Shown piece after piece: positions 15,289-23,524 of a DNA stretch of 32,962 bases. The notes below the pieces were generated by a model. The model did no database searches. It worked only from the letters and a program-made list of their open reading frames with translations, and was not told the origin of the DNA. The translations under genes and the position numbers were made by a program. The stretch lies in NCBI GenBank assembly GCA_018334555.1, contig JAGXLR010000013.1:1-32962 (forward strand). Reading direction: 5' to 3'. The DNA comes from Desulfobacterales bacterium (GTDB lineage: Bacteria > Desulfobacterota > Desulfobacteria > Desulfobacterales > Desulfosalsimonadaceae). The number at the start of each line of letters is the position of its first letter. Position 1 is the stretch's first letter.

Positions 15289-15748
15289 AGACAATATCAA
15301 GATTCTTCTGGTTGACGATGAGGAGGAGTTTGTCAAAACCCTTTCCGAACGGATCAAAATGCGGGAGCTCGGCACCAATATCGCGCACAATGGCGAACAG
15401 GCGCTGGAACTCGTCGATAATGAGGTTCCGGATGTCATGGTTCTTGATCTAAGAATGCCGGGCATTGACGGCATGGAGGTTCTGAAACGGGTTAAAAAAG
15501 CCTATCCGGACGTTCAGGTCATCATTTTGACCGGCCACGGCTCGGAAAAGGATGAGGAAGAGGCAAGGCGTTTAGGCGCCTTCGAATACCTGCAAAAACC
15601 GGTGGAGGTTGACACCCTGGTAAACAAAATCCAGCGGGCCTATCGACAGAAAGTCGAGACCTCCATGATGGCCGGCACTTTTGCCGAAGCCGGGGAGTTT
15701 GATACGGCACAACAGATCCTCGATCGGGACAAGAAAAAAAAGAAGTAA
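15278..15748 (+). CDS. Response regulator receiver with C-terminal FAEAGE tail
   Basis: 156 aa from ATG 15278, chosen because AAAGGAGAG lies 6-12 bp upstream. The receiver is canonical: VDDEEE, Asp57, Thr in ILTGHGS and Lys in LQKPVE. Residues 131-148 form the tail MMAGTFAEAGEFDTAQQIL followed by a Lys-rich end. It overlaps the degenerate receiver by 11 bp, so the two are made together. The shared tail suggests they dock on the same partner, one switchable and one not. Confidence 0.9.
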   Translation: MADKDNIKILLVDDEEEFVKTLSERIKMRELGTNIAHNGEQALELVDNEVPDVMVLDLRMPGIDGMEVLKRVKKAYPDVQVIILTGHGSEKDEEEARRLGAFEYLQKPVEVDTLVNKIQRAYRQKVETSMMAGTFAEAGEFDTAQQILDRDKKKKK

Positions 15749-15849
15749 CCCACGCAGTACTGAGACAACTTTTTAGCCGGTGCCCATCCAGCAGCAATAG
15801 GCTTTGTCTATGGATCGGCCCGGGGCAACAGAAATCGGATGACAACCGT

Positions 15850-15885
15850 CGGCATAGCCATCTGTCTTGACAGATCACTATGCCG
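15850..15885 (+). terminator. Stem-loop terminator after the FAEAGE operon
   Basis: CGGCATAGCCATCTGT (15850-15865) pairs with 15870-15885 except for two central bases, with a 4-nt loop CTTG. It is followed by TATTTTTATG. It lies about 100 nt after the receiver stop and 43 nt before the CBS gene. Confidence 0.55.
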
Positions 15886-15927
15886 TATTTTTATGTAGCT
15901 GCCACCCACAGAAACCAGGAGTAATGA

Positions 15928-16491
15928 ATGAAAGAGATCCTAGTCAAGGACTTGATGGTGCCGTTAGAGGAGTACGCCACCATACAAGAAGACGCCACCC
16001 TCTATGATGCGGTCCTGGCCCTTGAAAACGCCCAGGCCGACTGGGAGAAATCCCATAAGACCTACCTTCATCGCGCCGTTCTGGTCTATGACAAAAACCA
16101 AAATATTGTGGGAAAATTAAGCCAGCTTGATCTCCTCAAAAGCCTGGAGCCCAAATATAGCCAGGCCGCATCGGAAAGCGGACGGATAATGACAAGCGGC
16201 TTCAGCCAGAACTTTTTGCGCTCCCTTATCAAGCAGTTCTCCCTCTGGGACAAGCCCCTTTCCGACATCTGCAAGAAGGCTGCCCAGCTGCATGTGAAAG
16301 ACTGCATGTATATCCCGGAGGAAGGCGAATTCGTTGACGCGGAGGATACGCTCGATATCGCCATCAATCAGCTGGTACTGGGTCGCCATCAATCCCTGCT
16401 GGTGATGAAAGAAAGAAAAATCGTGGGCATCCTCCGGTTGACGGACGTTTTCAAGGAAGTCTGCAACACGATTAAAGCCTGCAGCGTTTAA
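15928..16491 (+). CDS. Tandem CBS-domain protein
   Basis: 187 aa, soluble. The first CBS half spans about 1-70 (VKDLMVPLEEYATIQEDATLYDAV...NIVGKLSQLDLL). The second spans about 118-180 (VKDCMYIPEEGEFVDAEDTLDIA...KIVGILRLTDVF). CBS pairs bind adenine nucleotides (AMP, ATP, SAM) and modulate partner proteins. It precedes a receiver and a DASS permease, so energy-state control of transport or signalling is a reasonable inference. AGGAG lies 7 bp before the start. Confidence 0.88.
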   Translation: MKEILVKDLMVPLEEYATIQEDATLYDAVLALENAQADWEKSHKTYLHRAVLVYDKNQNIVGKLSQLDLLKSLEPKYSQAASESGRIMTSGFSQNFLRSLIKQFSLWDKPLSDICKKAAQLHVKDCMYIPEEGEFVDAEDTLDIAINQLVLGRHQSLLVMKERKIVGILRLTDVFKEVCNTIKACSV

Positions 16492-16519
16492 CCCGCGATA
16501 GCCCACAACTTCCATCGAA

Positions 16520-16534
16520 CGGCCATTTTGGCCG
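16520..16534. other. Small perfect hairpin between CBS and receiver genes
   Basis: CGGCCA-TTT-TGGCCG forms a 6-bp stem about 17 nt before the start codon of the receiver gene. It could modulate translation or mark a processing site; it has no T-run. Confidence 0.3.
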
Positions 16535-16550
16535 ATTAAAGGGGGATTTC

Positions 16551-17000
16551 ATGAAAATACGGATACTACTGGTGGACGATGAGGCCAGCTTTGTTGAACA
16601 GCTGGCCGAACGCCTCAAACTAAGGGATTATGATGTCACCACCTGTCTAAGCGGTGAGGAGGCCATTGAAAAGGTCAGGGGCTATAATTTTGACGTGGTG
16701 ATCCTGGATGTGGCCATGCCCGGAATGGACGGCAACGAGGCCCTGCGCCGGATCAAATCCCTTAAACCGCTTATCGAAGTCATTATGCTGACCGGTCATG
16801 CAACGGTGGAATCGGCCATTGAGGGCATGAAGCTGGGGGCCTTTGACTACCTGATGAAGCCCTGCGAAACCGATGACTTAATCGATAAAATCAATAACGC
16901 CCACGAGCGGAAAGCCGCCCAGGAGGAACGCATCCGGACGGCCAAAGCAGAAAAATATTTCACCTCTCCGCGCTCGGCGCTGAAAAATGATGACAAATGA
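16551..17000 (+). CDS. Single-domain response regulator with charged tail
   Basis: 149 aa. The canonical receiver has Asp53, Thr in MLTGHATVESA and Lys in LMKPCE. The tail of about 30 residues is rich in Glu, Lys and Arg (ERKAAQEERIRTAKAEKYF) and probably helical. It is very close to the receiver at 23525-23959, with a near-identical stretch from MLTGHATVESA through FDYLMKPCE, and that one also belongs to a DASS permease operon. It lies 30 bp upstream of the permease. The start has an AAAGGGGG site. Confidence 0.92.
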   Translation: MKIRILLVDDEASFVEQLAERLKLRDYDVTTCLSGEEAIEKVRGYNFDVVILDVAMPGMDGNEALRRIKSLKPLIEVIMLTGHATVESAIEGMKLGAFDYLMKPCETDDLIDKINNAHERKAAQEERIRTAKAEKYFTSPRSALKNDDK

Positions 17001-17030
17001 GTTCGAACTTGAAAAACAGGAGAGCTGTAA

Positions 17031-18665
17031 ATGAGTCATGATACCGAAACTTCGAGCGGCAATGGTCTGCTCTCAAACAAAACATTCTGGCTGATCGTCG
17101 GGATCGCCATTTTTGTGATTGTCGCCTTTATCCTACCCACCCCTGAAAGCCTGACGCAGATTCTAGACGAACGCGGCATCGATAAAAAATTAGTCGACTG
17201 GGGTGTCGCCACCGGCCTTGAAGATGCTGCCGATAAAGCGATGACCGTTCTCGGCATCATTCCAATGGCCGTTGTCTTCTTTGCCACCGAAGCCATTCCG
17301 ATCGGTTTGACCGGCGTGTTGATGCCGATTCTTGCCTACTTCCTGCATCTTTTGCCAAAAGGCATGATCGGCAAAACATTTGCAGGCGATGCCCCGCTAT
17401 TTTTGCTGGGCGTTTTGGCCATGGGGGTGGCTGTGGTCGATGTGGGCCTTCACAAACGCCTGGCCGCATGGATCCTCGGATGGACCAAGGGGTTTTATCT
17501 GCCGATCTTCGTGCTATGCATCAGCATGGCGGTTATCGGATCATTTATCTCCGCCCATGCCATGTGCGCTTTTATGACGCCTGTTATGATGGCTGTTTAT
17601 TTCGGGGTCATCCAATCCAAGAGCCCGAACGGTGAAATCGAACATGATCCCAACCTGGCCAAGTTCCTCCTCTTTACCCTCTGCTTTGCCTTGAACGTGG
17701 GCGGCATCGGCTCGCCGGCCGCCGGCGGCAGAAACGTTATCATGATGGGTTACTGGCAGGGCTACAATGTTCCCATGGACTTTTTCACCTGGATGAAATA
17801 CGGCTTTCCGCTGGTACCGGTGATGGCCGTCCTGGTTGCCGTTTATATGCTGGTGGTTTTTGCCCGAAAACTCAAACACAAGGATCTGACCCCGGGTTTG
17901 TCGGCGATCAAAGAAGAAAACCGCAAGATGGGAAAGATGAAATACAATGAATATGTCACCTTTGCCATGCTTGTGGTTGTGCTTCTTTTGTGGGTTTTTG
18001 CCTCAGGCGCCTTAGGGCTTGGCGGTCCGGCACTGCTTGCCCTGCTGATCCCGGTAATCTTCCGCACCACCGACTGGCATAAGATATTAAACGGCATTTC
18101 CTGGGATGCCTGGTTCATGTACTGCGGCGCGCTGACAATGGGTGCGCTTTTAAAGGAAAGCGGAGCCGCCCTCTGGCTGGCGCAGAGCGTAATGGGCATC
18201 CTGGGCAACCTGGGTATGAGTCAGGGCTTCGGCCTGTGGGTCGGGCTCTCCTCGTTTTCCGGTCTGATGACCAACTTCATGTCCGACGCCGGGACTACCG
18301 CGCTTCTTGGGCCAATAGTTATTCCCATGGGCATTATGTCCAAGGTCCCCGGCGAGCCATGGGCATCTGGCATGGCCGTGGCGTTTGCCACCTCGTTTGC
18401 CCATTTTTTGATCGTCGGCACTCCCAACAATGCCATCGTATATGGTCTGGGAACATACCCGGATACGGGTGAACGCGCTATTCAGCCCATCGACTTTGTC
18501 AAATACGGATTTGTGCTGTGGTTGATCTGCCTGGTTGCCGTATGGCTTCTGGCGTTTCTCGGAACTTTTAACTTCATTGGATTTCCTGAAGGTATCCTGG
18601 AAACCGCCCAAGGCGTGCTGCACTCCGGTGCGGAGATCACAGCGCCGGCTGCCGGCGGGCATTAA
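17031..18665 (+). CDS. SLC13/DASS-family anion permease
   Basis: 544 aa integral membrane protein with about 11-12 hydrophobic segments. The first is at about 18-36 and is followed by a non-hydrophobic stretch of about 40 residues. DASS proteins carry dicarboxylates, sulfate or similar anions, usually with Na+. The first signature segment is SFISAHAMCAFMTPV (171-185) and the second TNFMSDAGTTALLGPI (414-429), so the usual Ser-Asn-Thr triplets are not conserved. Near the end, VGTPNNAIVYGLG is retained. It follows the receiver gene by 30 bp and has an AGGAG site. A sulfate or organic-acid substrate is plausible for a sulfate reducer but not shown. Confidence 0.85.
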   Translation: MSHDTETSSGNGLLSNKTFWLIVGIAIFVIVAFILPTPESLTQILDERGIDKKLVDWGVATGLEDAADKAMTVLGIIPMAVVFFATEAIPIGLTGVLMPILAYFLHLLPKGMIGKTFAGDAPLFLLGVLAMGVAVVDVGLHKRLAAWILGWTKGFYLPIFVLCISMAVIGSFISAHAMCAFMTPVMMAVYFGVIQSKSPNGEIEHDPNLAKFLLFTLCFALNVGGIGSPAAGGRNVIMMGYWQGYNVPMDFFTWMKYGFPLVPVMAVLVAVYMLVVFARKLKHKDLTPGLSAIKEENRKMGKMKYNEYVTFAMLVVVLLLWVFASGALGLGGPALLALLIPVIFRTTDWHKILNGISWDAWFMYCGALTMGALLKESGAALWLAQSVMGILGNLGMSQGFGLWVGLSSFSGLMTNFMSDAGTTALLGPIVIPMGIMSKVPGEPWASGMAVAFATSFAHFLIVGTPNNAIVYGLGTYPDTGERAIQPIDFVKYGFVLWLICLVAVWLLAFLGTFNFIGFPEGILETAQGVLHSGAEITAPAAGGH

Positions 18666-18700
18666 AGCCGCCTAAACGCGGTTCAAATAAACCAACAACT

Positions 18701-18753
18701 AAAAAATACGCCTCCGGGTGAAAATGGTAGTCTCCCATCATCCGGAGGCGTAT
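18701..18753 (-). terminator. Intrinsic terminator of the minus-strand operon
   Basis: A perfect 12-bp stem (18706-18717 with 18742-18753) with a 24-nt loop is flanked on its left by six A, which gives a T-run when read on the minus strand. It therefore ends minus-strand transcripts about 510 bp past the last minus gene (stop at 19265). On the plus strand it lies 40 bp after the permease but lacks a T-run. Confidence 0.65.
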
Positions 18754-18761
18754 GGGGAATT

Positions 18762-18785
18762 AGAGTAAGAGTAAGTAAGAGTAAG
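18762..18785. repeat. Short AGAGTAAG tandem repeat
   Basis: The bases read as repeats of AGAGTAAG/GTAAG just upstream of the small membrane protein gene. Such simple repeats can vary in copy number; no role is shown. Confidence 0.4.
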
Positions 18786-18809
18786 ATGACATAAACGGCT
18801 TTTATCCGA

Positions 18810-19244
18810 ATGACAAATCATTTACCCCGATCAAAACAAAAACGCCCTTTCTGGGTATGGATCATTTCCGCATTTTTCCTGTTCTCCGGGGTAATGAATC
18901 TGTCCATGCTGTGGCTGATCCTGACAGGCAATGTCAACCTGCCGGCTGAGGAACTGGAAACGATCAGAAAAACGTCCATGCTCTGGACACTGGGCGGGCT
19001 CCTGCCCCTGGCCAATCTGGCCGGCGCGGTATCGCTTTTTATGCTACGAAAAATCGCCTTCTACATCTTTTCAGGCATGCTGATTGCGGGATTGGCAAAC
19101 GGCGTCGTTCAGCTTTTTCTGCTTGACTGGTCGCTCCAGACGATTTCCCATCAAGGCCTGATCCAGGTGGTCGTTGGCTATTTCATCACTTTTGCGGTCT
19201 GCATTTATGCCTACCTGCTAAAAAAGCAGAATGTCCTCTGGTGA
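18810..19244 (+). CDS. Small four-helix membrane protein, unknown function
   Basis: 144 aa with four predicted membrane segments at about 14-36, 54-76, 81-103 and 115-137, and a basic N-terminus (PRSKQKRPF) that should face the cytoplasm. I do not recognise the family. It has no clear Shine-Dalgarno sequence. It lies between the plus-strand permease and the convergent minus-strand operon. Its whole length is antisense to the probable 3' untranslated part of that operon, because the minus-strand terminator sits beyond it. A role as accessory subunit of a transporter or kinase is only a positional guess. Confidence 0.65.
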   Translation: MTNHLPRSKQKRPFWVWIISAFFLFSGVMNLSMLWLILTGNVNLPAEELETIRKTSMLWTLGGLLPLANLAGAVSLFMLRKIAFYIFSGMLIAGLANGVVQLFLLDWSLQTISHQGLIQVVVGYFITFAVCIYAYLLKKQNVLW

Positions 19245-19264
19245 CAGGCCCTTGCCTTACCGTC

Positions 19265-19762
19265 TCAAACGGTTTTGTCCCCGGCGTCAATCTCTCTTAG
19301 GCGCCGGAGGATGTCACGGGTAGAAGTGGTCTGAGAAATCTTGAGGATCTCATTCATTCGCCTCTCCTCAATCTGATTCTTTTTCATCACCTTTTTCTTA
19401 TAGGCATTTTTAAGAACCTCAAGCAGCTGGTCAAAGTCACACGGTTTCTGCAAATAGGAATACGCGCCGCTTTGCGTGCATTCAACGGCTGAATCCACGC
19501 TGCCGTGTCCGGTCAGGATGACGATTTCCATCCATTGATGCTCTTTTTTCAACGCCTTCAGTGTCTCCTCGCCATTGATGCCCGGCATTTTCAGATCCAC
19601 CAGCGCCACATCCACCGGCGTCTGGCGGGCAGCAATGATCGCCTTTTCTCCCCGGTCCACGGCAAGCACATGAAAATCGCGGGATTCCAGCCGCTTTTTC
19701 ATTGACTCAAGAAACTGAATTTCATCATCCACAAACAACAAATGAATTTTTTTCTTATCCAT
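19265..19762 (-). CDS. Single-domain response regulator with long helical tail
   Basis: 165 aa. The receiver is intact: FVDDE, Asp56, Thr in ILTGHGSVDSA and Lys in LQKPCD. A tail of about 45 residues (KKKVMKKNQIEERRMNEIL...RDILRRLREIDAG) is strongly helical and charged. It is the last gene of the minus operon, 29 bp after the preceding receiver, with AAGGGG before the start. Confidence 0.9.
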   Translation of the reverse strand: MDKKKIHLLFVDDEIQFLESMKKRLESRDFHVLAVDRGEKAIIAARQTPVDVALVDLKMPGINGEETLKALKKEHQWMEIVILTGHGSVDSAVECTQSGAYSYLQKPCDFDQLLEVLKNAYKKKVMKKNQIEERRMNEILKISQTTSTRDILRRLREIDAGDKTV

Positions 19763-19791
19763 TGTTTTAACCCCTTAAATTTTTTAAGTCA

Positions 19792-20235
19792 CTAATAGAC
19801 ATCGCCGCCTCTCCTCAGCAAAGCGCGCTGTTCGGCTTTCCGAATCCGGGCCTCCTGTTCATCCTTTCTTTTACGCGCCCCCTCCATTTTTGTGGTAATT
19901 TCTTCAACATCCGCGGGTTTTAACAGATAATCGTAGGCCCCCAGTTTCATCCCTTCCACCGCGGTTTCAATGGTGCCGTGGCCGGTCAGCATGATAACCT
20001 CGACAACCGGATGCCGCCGCTTGATCTCCTGCAGGGTTTCAATACCGTCCATTCCGGGCATTTTAATATCCAAAACGACCACATCAATATTCTCTTTTTC
20101 AAGCGCCTCCAGCCCCTCCTTGCCGCTATAGGCCCTGTAGACGCGCTCGCCGGCTTCTTCCAACCGCAGGCCGAACATCTCCACAAAATCTTTTTCATCA
20201 TCTACGATTAGGACGTTGGTCGGGATCTTGATCAT
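19792..20235 (-). CDS. Single-domain response regulator
   Basis: 147 aa from the ATG at 20235. This ATG overlaps the stop of the upstream REC-kinase by four bases (ATGA) and has GGGAGAG before it, so it is preferred over the longer open frame. The receiver has VDDEKDF, Asp56, Thr in MLTGHGTIETA and Lys in LLKPAD. The tail ARKRKDEQEARIRKAEQRALL is a charged helix like those of the 16551 and 23525 receivers. The overlap implies fixed stoichiometry with the REC-kinase. Confidence 0.9.
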   Translation of the reverse strand: MIKIPTNVLIVDDEKDFVEMFGLRLEEAGERVYRAYSGKEGLEALEKENIDVVVLDIKMPGMDGIETLQEIKRRHPVVEVIMLTGHGTIETAVEGMKLGAYDYLLKPADVEEITTKMEGARKRKDEQEARIRKAEQRALLRRGGDVY

Positions 20236-21431
20236 GATTCGGGCTCTCCCTTTATTTTGTTTAAAATTTCGTAGCAAATATTTTCGTTGTCCTTGATTTC
20301 ATCTTCGAATACCTGGCAGCGGGGCAGCTCAATCAAGACTTTCGTGCCGTATCCGAGCCGGCTGTCAATCCTTATTTTTCCGCCCAGCCGGCCGATGATG
20401 CCACGGCTGACATATAGGCCGAGGCCGGTTCCCTCACCGGGGGCCTTGGTAGTATAAAAGGGCTCGAAAACCTTTTCCAGGTTTTCTTTCGGAATTCCGC
20501 TGCCGGTATCCGCCACGGATAGGCTGATCCCTTCATCAAGATCTTCAGTCCTTACGGTGATACAACCCCCCGGCGGGGTCGCGTGGATGGCGTTGGTCAA
20601 CAGGTTTACCAGGACCTGACGGATTTCATATGGGTTGCTCCAGATGCCCCCCTGGGCACCCGCTTGAACACTGATTTCAATATCGTTCTGACGGGCTTGC
20701 TTGCCGAGGAATTCAACCGTCTCGTCGACCAGTGCCTTGAGATCCGTCTCCATAAAGGACTGCTCCTGCTTGCGGACAAAGCCCAAGAGCTGATGGGTAA
20801 TCCGCCGGGTCCGGTCCACTGCGGATTCGATCTTATCCACCGCATTGAAAAGCTCCTGCCGCCTGGGGATGCCGGCCATCTCATCCTTGCCCAACACAAG
20901 GCGCAGGTACCCGGAAGCCTCCTTGATGATCGCCAGGGGATTGTCAATTTCATGGGCAATGCCGGTAGAAAGGGTTCCCAGGGATGCCAGCCGCTCGGTG
21001 GCGATCATCTGCTGCTCCATTTTCGCCCTGAAATTCGCCTCGCGCTGTTTTTCTATTTCCCGGTGAAGTTTATCCGCGGCCTGGGTAATCTTGCCGGCCA
21101 GATGCTCCAGCGCAATGGGCTTTGTGAGGTAATCGAACGCCCCTCGCTTGATCCCCTCCACCCCGTCTTCCGTGGACGAATGGCCGGTCAGCAGGATCAC
21201 CTCAATGCCTTCGAACTGTTCCTTGATCCTGGCCATGGTATCGATACCATTCAAACCGGGCATCTTTACATCGAGCACCACAACATCCACGGATAGGCTT
21301 GCCAAATAATCCAGGGCATCTTCACCGCTTCCGGCTTCATGGACCTCAAAGTCCCTGCGCGCCAGCCGTTTGGCAATGGGACGCCTGAAATCGGCTTCAT
21401 CGTCTACAAGCAGTACCCGGATTTTATCCAT
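20232..21431 (-). CDS. REC-HisKA-HATPase hybrid kinase
   Basis: 399 aa from ATG 21431. The longer open frame begins with non-family sequence, and GAGAGGGG lies upstream of this ATG. An N-terminal receiver (Asp54, Thr in LLTGHSS, Lys in LTKPIA) is followed by a coiled linker and a kinase core with His160 in TGIAHEIDNPLAII. The N-box NLLTNAIHA, DTGSGI, VFEPFYTTK and GTGLGL are intact. It is soluble with no sensor domain. A kinase whose input is a receiver is driven by another kinase, so it is an intermediate step in a relay. It lies 46 bp after the permease gene. Confidence 0.9.
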   Translation of the reverse strand: MDKIRVLLVDDEADFRRPIAKRLARRDFEVHEAGSGEDALDYLASLSVDVVVLDVKMPGLNGIDTMARIKEQFEGIEVILLTGHSSTEDGVEGIKRGAFDYLTKPIALEHLAGKITQAADKLHREIEKQREANFRAKMEQQMIATERLASLGTLSTGIAHEIDNPLAIIKEASGYLRLVLGKDEMAGIPRRQELFNAVDKIESAVDRTRRITHQLLGFVRKQEQSFMETDLKALVDETVEFLGKQARQNDIEISVQAGAQGGIWSNPYEIRQVLVNLLTNAIHATPPGGCITVRTEDLDEGISLSVADTGSGIPKENLEKVFEPFYTTKAPGEGTGLGLYVSRGIIGRLGGKIRIDSRLGYGTKVLIELPRCQVFEDEIKDNENICYEILNKIKGEPES

Positions 21432-21477
21432 CTTTGAATATCCCCTCTCCCGCTCGCTGTTCACACCCCTTAAAAAA

Positions 21478-23049
21478 TCAAACCAATCCCAGAATATTCC
21501 ACCAGACCGTCGCCATAATGACAAGAATCGCCAGCAGGACCGGCATCGCCACAAGGCCAAGCTTGGTCAGATCGACGGATTTGAAATACCGATAGCTGTA
21601 AGCAATGGCATTGGGCGGGCAACCGATAACCAGAAGCATGGCAAAAGAGCAGGCCATACCAAGGCACAAGGCAAGTACTGTCGGATCCACGCCTTCCATT
21701 AGAGCCATGGGGATGACGATCGGCAAAATAAGGGCGGCTGCCGCCACGTTGGCCATGGCATTGGTCACAATGGCACCGAATATGCCGACCCCGATAAACA
21801 GGCCCAACCATCCGCCCCCTTGAACAACAGGAAAAAATAGATTGGCAAAATATTCTCCCGCGCCTGAGTACCCCATTGCCAATCCGAGTGATATGCCGCC
21901 GCCAAAAATAAACAGCGCGGTGCCCCATTCCAGGTTGTCATTGATATCCTCCCACTTGAGGCACCCGGTAACCGTCAGCACGGCCACGCCCAGCATCCCG
22001 GTAATGGAGTAATGGATTCCGTGAAGGCCCTTGGTCAACCAGGTCAAAAATGTCAGGCCGACAATAATCAGGGTCGCAATTTCCGTTCGGGTGAGCGGCC
22101 CCAATGCCTCGTCAAGCTCGGGAAGCCTGATGTTCGGATCCGGACGGAAAACCAGGTAGACCACAAAAACGGCTGCCGGCACCGTTACAAGCGCCATAGG
22201 CAGGGCATACATAATCCATTCGAAAAACGTAATCTCCAGTCCGGTAAACTCTTTTAAAAAAGCGGCCGCGACCATGTTGCGGCCCCCGCCGACCAGGGTG
22301 CCCATGCCGCCGCAGGAGCAGGCAAACGGCAGGGAGAGCATCATGAACTTGGCTGTGCGCGTGTGCGGCTCAATGCCGGCTGCCCGCATCATCGGCAGCA
22401 TGGTGACAAGCCCGACGGCGCAAGCCGCGGCATCATGCATGAACCCCGAGGCCCATCCAAGACCTATCGAAATGATAAAGGTAAAACGGGTCACGCTGGT
22501 TCCCGCCTTGCGAATGATAAAATAGCCTAAACGCTTGGTTAGCCCGGACCGGTCCAGAGCGATGGCAAATATCAGGCAGCACATGATAAAGAGTACCACC
22601 GGGTGCATATACGGCGCCCACGCCCCCTCGACACCGCTTACATTCATGATCACAAGGCCAACCCCGATTAAAATCGCCGTAATTTCAAGGGGGATGGGCT
22701 CCACAACGAACATAAATATCAGGAACACCAGCAGGGCTAAAAATCTTTTAGCTTTAGGCGCAAGGCCGTTCACATAGTCCACTTCTACATCTTCTAGTCC
22801 GGCCGAGCCAATTAGTTTTTTCAAGAATTGACCGTTCGCCTCTGAAGATCCAGGCGCCTGGCTTTCAAGTACATAGGTGCCGTCCTTTTCAGATGCCACC
22901 GAAAAATTTTCATTGACCCGTTGGTAGAGATTTTTCCCGGCGTCGCCGGTGATTTCATATTTCGTCCCCTCCGGGCGGGGAAGGAACAAAACGATCGCGC
23001 CGAGCAGGATGCCGATTCCGAGCTTAAACAAATTGGATTTGAAAAACAT
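21478..23049 (-). CDS. SLC13/DASS-family anion permease with extracytoplasmic insert
   Basis: 523 aa from ATG 23049, eight bases after AGGAG (a GTG nine bases earlier is possible). TM1 (about 8-25) is followed by a hydrophilic stretch of about 75 residues (TKYEITGDAGKNLYQ...VDYVNGLAPKAKRF) and then about ten further membrane segments. The insert is probably an extracytoplasmic domain. The signature regions read GFMHDAAACAVG and TNAMANVAAAALILPIVIP instead of the usual Ser-Asn-Thr motifs. VIGCPPNAIAYS matches the family C-terminal loop. It lies between receivers and a REC-kinase in one operon. Substrate is unknown. Confidence 0.87.
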   Translation of the reverse strand: MFFKSNLFKLGIGILLGAIVLFLPRPEGTKYEITGDAGKNLYQRVNENFSVASEKDGTYVLESQAPGSSEANGQFLKKLIGSAGLEDVEVDYVNGLAPKAKRFLALLVFLIFMFVVEPIPLEITAILIGVGLVIMNVSGVEGAWAPYMHPVVLFIMCCLIFAIALDRSGLTKRLGYFIIRKAGTSVTRFTFIISIGLGWASGFMHDAAACAVGLVTMLPMMRAAGIEPHTRTAKFMMLSLPFACSCGGMGTLVGGGRNMVAAAFLKEFTGLEITFFEWIMYALPMALVTVPAAVFVVYLVFRPDPNIRLPELDEALGPLTRTEIATLIIVGLTFLTWLTKGLHGIHYSITGMLGVAVLTVTGCLKWEDINDNLEWGTALFIFGGGISLGLAMGYSGAGEYFANLFFPVVQGGGWLGLFIGVGIFGAIVTNAMANVAAAALILPIVIPMALMEGVDPTVLALCLGMACSFAMLLVIGCPPNAIAYSYRYFKSVDLTKLGLVAMPVLLAILVIMATVWWNILGLV

Positions 23050-23064
23050 TGATTCCACTCCTAT

Positions 23065-23466
23065 TCACGGTATCTTCTTTGACAGATAGGCCTCATTGAT
23101 CTTTTCCAGGAGCTCGTCAAGCCCACAAGGCTTTGTCAGATAGTCAAATGCCCCTAGCCGGAGTCCCTCCCGGGCTGCCGCCTGGGAACCGTGACCGGTC
23201 AGCATGATGACCTTTGATGCAAGCGCCATGCTGTTGAATATTCTGAGGACCTCAAGGCCGTCCATGTCCTCCATCTTCAGATCAAGGATAATGACATCAA
23301 AGGCTCCCTTTCCCACGGCTTGAATGGCCTCCGCCCCGCTAAAAGCCTTGTCAACGCCCATTCCCCGTCTTCTTAGCCGATTGGCCAATACATTGACATA
23401 TCCCGCCTCGTCATCCACGAGCAGAAGATTTATGGGGTTGCTGCAGTTATCAGCGGCACCGGACAT
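23065..23466 (-). CDS. Single-domain response regulator
   Basis: 133 aa. The receiver has LLVDDEAGY, Asp62, Thr in MLTGHGSQAAA and Lys in LTKPCG. The segment after the acceptor reads LKMEDMDG where most have KMPGMDG, so the usual Pro-Gly turn is changed. There is essentially no tail. It lies 15 bp upstream of the permease start and 58 bp after the preceding receiver. Confidence 0.9.
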   Translation of the reverse strand: MSGAADNCSNPINLLLVDDEAGYVNVLANRLRRRGMGVDKAFSGAEAIQAVGKGAFDVIILDLKMEDMDGLEVLRIFNSMALASKVIMLTGHGSQAAAREGLRLGAFDYLTKPCGLDELLEKINEAYLSKKIP

Positions 23467-23524
23467 AGCTCACCATCTTATTTCAGCCAACGCATTCACT
23501 TTAGGGCGTATTGATCTTTAGGGC

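Noticed and set aside
21432-21560. Longer N-terminus for the REC-kinase
   Set aside because: The extension is Trp/Arg-rich and overlaps the permease C-terminus, and the receiver starts right at ATG 21431.
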